Origin: Chlamydiota bacterium
Lineage (GTDB): Bacteria > Chlamydiota > Chlamydiia > Chlamydiales > Rhabdochlamydiaceae
Direction: 5' to 3'
Length of the DNA: 33,864 nucleotides
Assembly (NCBI GenBank): GCA_023269365.1
Contig: JAHFTN010000001.1
Span: 1 to 33,864 of the forward strand
Positions 30,636 through 33,864 of the stretch are shown piece after piece. The notes below the pieces were generated by a model. That model was not told where the DNA came from and made no database searches. It saw only the letters and a program-made list of their open reading frames with translations. Each line of letters starts with the position of its first letter. Positions within the stretch are counted from its first letter, which is position 1. Made by a program: the position numbers and the translations under genes.

Positions 30636-31863
30636 GCAATTTTACTAGGGTTTCGATATGAGTGGTTTGAGGGAACAGATCGAAGCCCTGGATGAACTCG
30701 ATCTCGTAATGGGCTGTGAGCTGAGCCAGATCCCTGGCAAGAGTGCTCGGCATGCAAGAGATGTAGAGGATGCAAGGAGGCTGTGCATCGAGAAGCGCCT
30801 GGATGACGGTGGAGTCTAGCCCTGTCCTAGGGGGGTTACAGAGCACAGTATCGAAGGTCTTCTCTTTAAGTAGATGGACCCCTAAGTCTTCTACGAGACC
30901 TTCATAGAAGGTCACGCTTGGATAGGATTTTCCGTTTTCTTTTGCTAGCTCCACGGTGTGTTTGTGGCTTTCTATTCCCACGACATCTTTGCCTAATTTA
31001 CTTAAGAGGATCGAGGTCAGGCCGATCCCACAGTAAAGATCAAGGATCCGTTTACATTCTGGGGGAATGATGTCAAGAACGGTGCGGTAGAGATTTTCAT
31101 TTTGCTCGGGATGATTTTGCACAAATCCAAAAGGAGAGAATTGGGCTCTGATTCCCAACATCTCTATTTCGCAATGAGGCTTTCCCCACGTTTGAGAGGC
31201 GATGGCAATCCCTTGCCATGAGGGATTTTTCTCGTAATGTTCTTGGATTTTTTCAGTGGGAATAAGGAGTTCATCGAGAAGGGTAAAGGCGAGGATAAAT
31301 TTTCCTGAAAAGGTTTTTATGAGTCGTAGTGTTCCTTCTTTAGCCCCCGCTTCAGATAAAGTTTCAATCAGAGGATTTAGTGTCTCAAATAGGGGGTGTT
31401 CAAGAGGGAGAAAAAGGGGGCAGTGTTGTACAGGAACAAATGTTGTGCTGTCAGCTCCTATAAATCCGAGTTTTCCGGCTTGTAATTTGAGACGAATATG
31501 GCGTCGATAAGCAAAAGGTTTAGAAGAGGGGATGACGAGAAGATCAGGAAGGGTAATTTTCCCAATGCGCCTAAGGGCATCTAGGATAAAGGTGCGTTTG
31601 GCACTAAGCTGGGCAGAAGCTTTAAGGTGTTGAAGTTGACATCCCCCACAAGTGCCATAGTAGGGGCATAAAGGAGCTATCCTTAAAGGGCTGAGGGTGT
31701 TGATAGAGAGGAGTCTTCCTCTGGCAAAATTCTTTTTTTTATGCATAATCTCAAGAGTGATTTCGTCGCCAGGGGCTGTGAAAGGGACGAAGATCACGAG
31801 TTGATCGTGACGTACAATGCCGTCTCCTCCAAAAGCAAGAGACTCTACCTTTTCTGCAATCAT
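30610..31863 (-). CDS. RumA/TrmA-family RNA uracil-C5-methyltransferase
   Basis: Predicted AdoMet-dependent enzyme making 5-methyluridine in 23S rRNA. An N-terminal TRAM domain (1-60) precedes the Fe-S ligands Cys66, Cys72 and Cys75 (C-x5-C-x2-C) with a fourth Cys near 146. DLYCGIGLTSILLSKLG is the AdoMet loop, VLCNPPRTGLD the substrate motif, and ISCMPSTLARD holds the catalytic Cys. At 417 residues it is near RumA (RlmD/RlmCD) length. The first codons overlap the recJ stop by 4 bp, so translation is probably coupled. The exact uridine (747 or 1939) cannot be told. Confidence 0.9.
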   Translation of the reverse strand: MIAEKVESLAFGGDGIVRHDQLVIFVPFTAPGDEITLEIMHKKKNFARGRLLSINTLSPLRIAPLCPYYGTCGGCQLQHLKASAQLSAKRTFILDALRRIGKITLPDLLVIPSSKPFAYRRHIRLKLQAGKLGFIGADSTTFVPVQHCPLFLPLEHPLFETLNPLIETLSEAGAKEGTLRLIKTFSGKFILAFTLLDELLIPTEKIQEHYEKNPSWQGIAIASQTWGKPHCEIEMLGIRAQFSPFGFVQNHPEQNENLYRTVLDIIPPECKRILDLYCGIGLTSILLSKLGKDVVGIESHKHTVELAKENGKSYPSVTFYEGLVEDLGVHLLKEKTFDTVLCNPPRTGLDSTVIQALLDAQPPCILYISCMPSTLARDLAQLTAHYEIEFIQGFDLFPQTTHIETLVKLLKKRFHQS

Positions 31864-33599
31864 TTTATAGAGATAATTTGAAAATCGCGGATCTGCAATT
31901 GGATGCTGGATTTATTAAAAAAAGAATTAACCTGAGGCGTAAAAGCAATATGCAAGGTGAGGTTTTTTTGGCTTAATAGAGATTTCCTCTCTGCCATTCC
32001 AAAACCAATTCCTTCTAACATCCTCTCTTGTTCTTCTAAGTAGAGCTTAAGATGGGTCTTGCCTACGACTTTGGGAGGCCAGATCTGTTTTGCATCGCAG
32101 TAGAGGATGGGAGCGGGGTTTTCATTGCCAAAAGGTTCGAGAAGGCTAAAAGATTCCATGAAGTCAAATGTGAGGTCGTTAAAATGAATAGGGGCATCTA
32201 AGCGCAGCTTGGAAATGATGTCGGTCTCTTTGAGCTCTACGTCTGCTACTTTTAAAAATCGTTTTTCAAACCGAGGGATGTTTTCTTCCCGAATGGTGAA
32301 TCCTGCGGCAAAGTCATGTCCTCCAAAATTTTCTAAAAGATCGGCGCAGTCTTTGAGGTGTTGCAAAAGGGGGAATTCGGGGATAGTGCGAATCGATCCT
32401 TTACCGATCCCTTGATCAATAGAAATAATGATGGTGGGGCGATTATATTGCTTGGCGATTCTAGCCGTAATGATAGGAATGATGCCCGGGTGCCATTTGT
32501 GGGAGAAGAGGATGAGGGCTTTATGATGAAGGATAGTGGGGTTTTTCTGAATCATCGCTTCGACATTTTCAGAATCTTTCCTCTCGATCTTTTGTCTTTC
32601 ACTGTTGTTGAGATCGAGCTCTTTTGCCAAACTCTCAGCTTCAAGAGAATCTCGAATTAAGAGGAGTTCTACTCCTTTCCTCGGGTCGGCAATCCTCCCC
32701 AAGCTATTGAGCCTGGGAGCCACCTTAGAAGCGATATCCATTGGAGTAATCTCCCCTAACTTCAGATCGCATACGGTGAAGAGTTTAGCAAGGCCGATCC
32801 GTTTTGTCTTTCTGAGTTGCCTTAACCCATAGCGCACAAGGATCCTATTTTCTCCAAGTAAGGATCCCATATCGGCAATGGTTCCCAAAGCTACCAAATC
32901 CAAATAGCGTTTGAGATCGATCCTAGTGGAGCTCACTAACTCATTGGAAATAAGCGCATTCGTAATAGCATGGGCGAGTTTAAAGGCGACCCCAACCCCT
33001 GTGAGATCCCGGTTGGGATAAGTGCTGTTAATGAGTTTTGGATTCAACGTGGCAACGCAGTGAGGTAACTTATCTGTAGGTTCGTGGTGATCGGTAACGA
33101 TGACATCGATATGGTGGCGCAAGATCTCTTTAATTTCAGCAGCAGCAGTAATTCCACAATCTACGGTGATGATGAGTTTGCATTCATTGAGGCTAGCATA
33201 TTCAAGCGCATCTAGAATCATACTTTGTTTTAAACTGTTGCGGTTGGGAATGTAAAAAAAGACCTTCGCCTCTACAAAACGCAAAAAATCCGTGAGGAGA
33301 GCAGTAGAGGTCATCCCATCGACATCGTTGTCCCCATAAATCAGAATCGGCTCTTTTTTCTTCAGGGCATCCAAAATCCTATCGACGGCTTTATCCATAT
33401 CGGGAAAGAGGTGGGGCTCAAAGAGGTCGGGAAGCTTGGCATAGAGATAATTATGAATCTCTTCTAAAGACTTAAATCCGCGAGAAGCAAGGATGTGCGC
33501 TGTAACGGGATGGATGTTAAATTCTTTAATAATAGCCTGGTGCCACTTGGGATCGATTTTCGGGTAGACCCATGTGGAATCGCTGTGACGGGGTGCCAT
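31860..33599 (-). CDS. recJ: Single-stranded-DNA-specific exonuclease RecJ
   Basis: 5'-3' single-strand exonuclease used in recombination and mismatch repair. The DHH-family motifs are YGDNDVDGMTSTALL (Asp90, Asp92, Asp94 as metal ligands), TVDCGITA, VTDHHEP and LVALGTIADM. The DHHA1 domain follows with ENFGGHDFAAGFT near 410, then an OB-like C-terminal domain. Its 579 residues fit the family. AAGGAC lies just before the ATG. It follows secDF on the same strand after a 93-bp gap (33600-33692) with no clear terminator, as in the CT447-CT448 order of C. trachomatis. Confidence 0.95.
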   Translation of the reverse strand: MAPRHSDSTWVYPKIDPKWHQAIIKEFNIHPVTAHILASRGFKSLEEIHNYLYAKLPDLFEPHLFPDMDKAVDRILDALKKKEPILIYGDNDVDGMTSTALLTDFLRFVEAKVFFYIPNRNSLKQSMILDALEYASLNECKLIITVDCGITAAAEIKEILRHHIDVIVTDHHEPTDKLPHCVATLNPKLINSTYPNRDLTGVGVAFKLAHAITNALISNELVSSTRIDLKRYLDLVALGTIADMGSLLGENRILVRYGLRQLRKTKRIGLAKLFTVCDLKLGEITPMDIASKVAPRLNSLGRIADPRKGVELLLIRDSLEAESLAKELDLNNSERQKIERKDSENVEAMIQKNPTILHHKALILFSHKWHPGIIPIITARIAKQYNRPTIIISIDQGIGKGSIRTIPEFPLLQHLKDCADLLENFGGHDFAAGFTIREENIPRFEKRFLKVADVELKETDIISKLRLDAPIHFNDLTFDFMESFSLLEPFGNENPAPILYCDAKQIWPPKVVGKTHLKLYLEEQERMLEGIGFGMAERKSLLSQKNLTLHIAFTPQVNSFFNKSSIQLQIRDFQIISIK

Positions 33600-33692
33600 G
33601 AGAGTCCTTATGTCTTATATAAAGCCAAGACCCTACTAAGAAAGGCAGATTTAAGCAAGGAAGCAGTTTGGGTATAACAAACCCCTTTGCTC

Positions 33693-33864
33693 CTAGTGGC
33701 CATTCAGGAGCATTCTGCCTTCTTTTCTCAGAGTCCTATCATGAAAATATTTCATGAGAGGGGCTGCAATAAACAGAGAAGATAGGGTTCCAAAAATCAC
33801 GCCGATAGCCATGACAAGAGAGAATCCAAAAAGAGTCGTGCCTCCTAGGCAAATCAGGGGGATT
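33693..33864 (-). CDS. C-terminus of SecDF/SecF protein translocase subunit
   Basis: Partial: the frame enters from the right window edge and stops at TAG (33695-33693). The 56 codons read a Gly-rich hydrophobic run with GGTTLFGFSLVMAIGVIFGT and SSLFIAAPLMKYF, the last transmembrane helix of SecF, then a short basic tail. In chlamydiae SecD and SecF are one protein (CT448), so fusion is expected but cannot be seen here. Confidence 0.83.
   Translation of the reverse strand, partial: IPLICLGGTTLFGFSLVMAIGVIFGTLSSLFIAAPLMKYFHDRTLRKEGRMLLNGH

Overview
The window reads as a chromosome segment of a member of the phylum Chlamydiae outside the classical Chlamydiaceae, that is, an environmental or Parachlamydiales-type organism. 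The evidence is an Npt1-like ATP/ADP translocase, a chlamydial-type leucine dehydrogenase, a DUF2709-type protein upstream of tsaE and dnaQ (as in the CT538-CT537-CT536 run of Chlamydia trachomatis), and a tsp/gltX/euo/recJ/secDF neighbourhood resembling CT441-CT448. Euo is a chlamydia-specific developmental regulator. No rRNA, tRNA, CRISPR array, phage or intact transposase gene was seen.

Layout. 1-879 is the 3' part of a secreted-looking repeat protein. 903-4040 is a minus-strand operon of a SpoU methyltransferase, rsgA and eno. 4091-6885 holds a MscS channel, a CDP-alcohol phosphatidyltransferase, a DedA protein and a MauE/DoxX-like membrane protein. 6854-9720 carries the nucleotide translocase and pgk. 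9815-12576 is a plus-strand cassette of two glycosyltransferases around a TylF-type methyltransferase, all three starting with an export-signal-like segment. 12571-15092 is a minus-strand operon DUF2709-tsaE-engB-dnaQ. 15319-19140 carries leucine dehydrogenase and argS, with epmB convergent. 19404-20441 encodes an exported protein with a protein-kinase-like active-site layout. 20632-23514 has divergent murA and free-standing ddl, then an Inc-like hydrophobic protein and a CysJ-like flavin reductase. 25485-29151 has a tiny lipoprotein, gltX and tsp. 29450-30635 holds two tandem Euo paralogues. rumA-like, recJ and the end of secDF close the window.

Repeats. A 67-bp palindromic repeat occurs as two intact copies (19169-19235 and 19320-19386) between epmB and the exported kinase-like gene. 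A third, degraded copy lies between murA and ddl (22124-22357) and is split by a 171-bp element with 15-bp terminal inverted repeats and a CAATGGT direct repeat on each side. A separate perfect 33-bp inverted repeat lies between pgk and the first glycosyltransferase. It reads as a spurious N-terminus of pgk and possibly as a real signal-like N-terminus of the glycosyltransferase. A long imperfect hairpin follows murA.

How it fits together. Glycolysis (eno, pgk) and host ATP import (Ntt) suggest mixed energy supply. murA and ddl point to peptidoglycan precursor synthesis, and this MurA keeps the active-site Cys that C. trachomatis has lost. The most interesting parts are the duplicated Euo locus, the exported kinase-like protein with its flanking hairpins, the exported sugar-modifying cassette and the nested repeat insertion.
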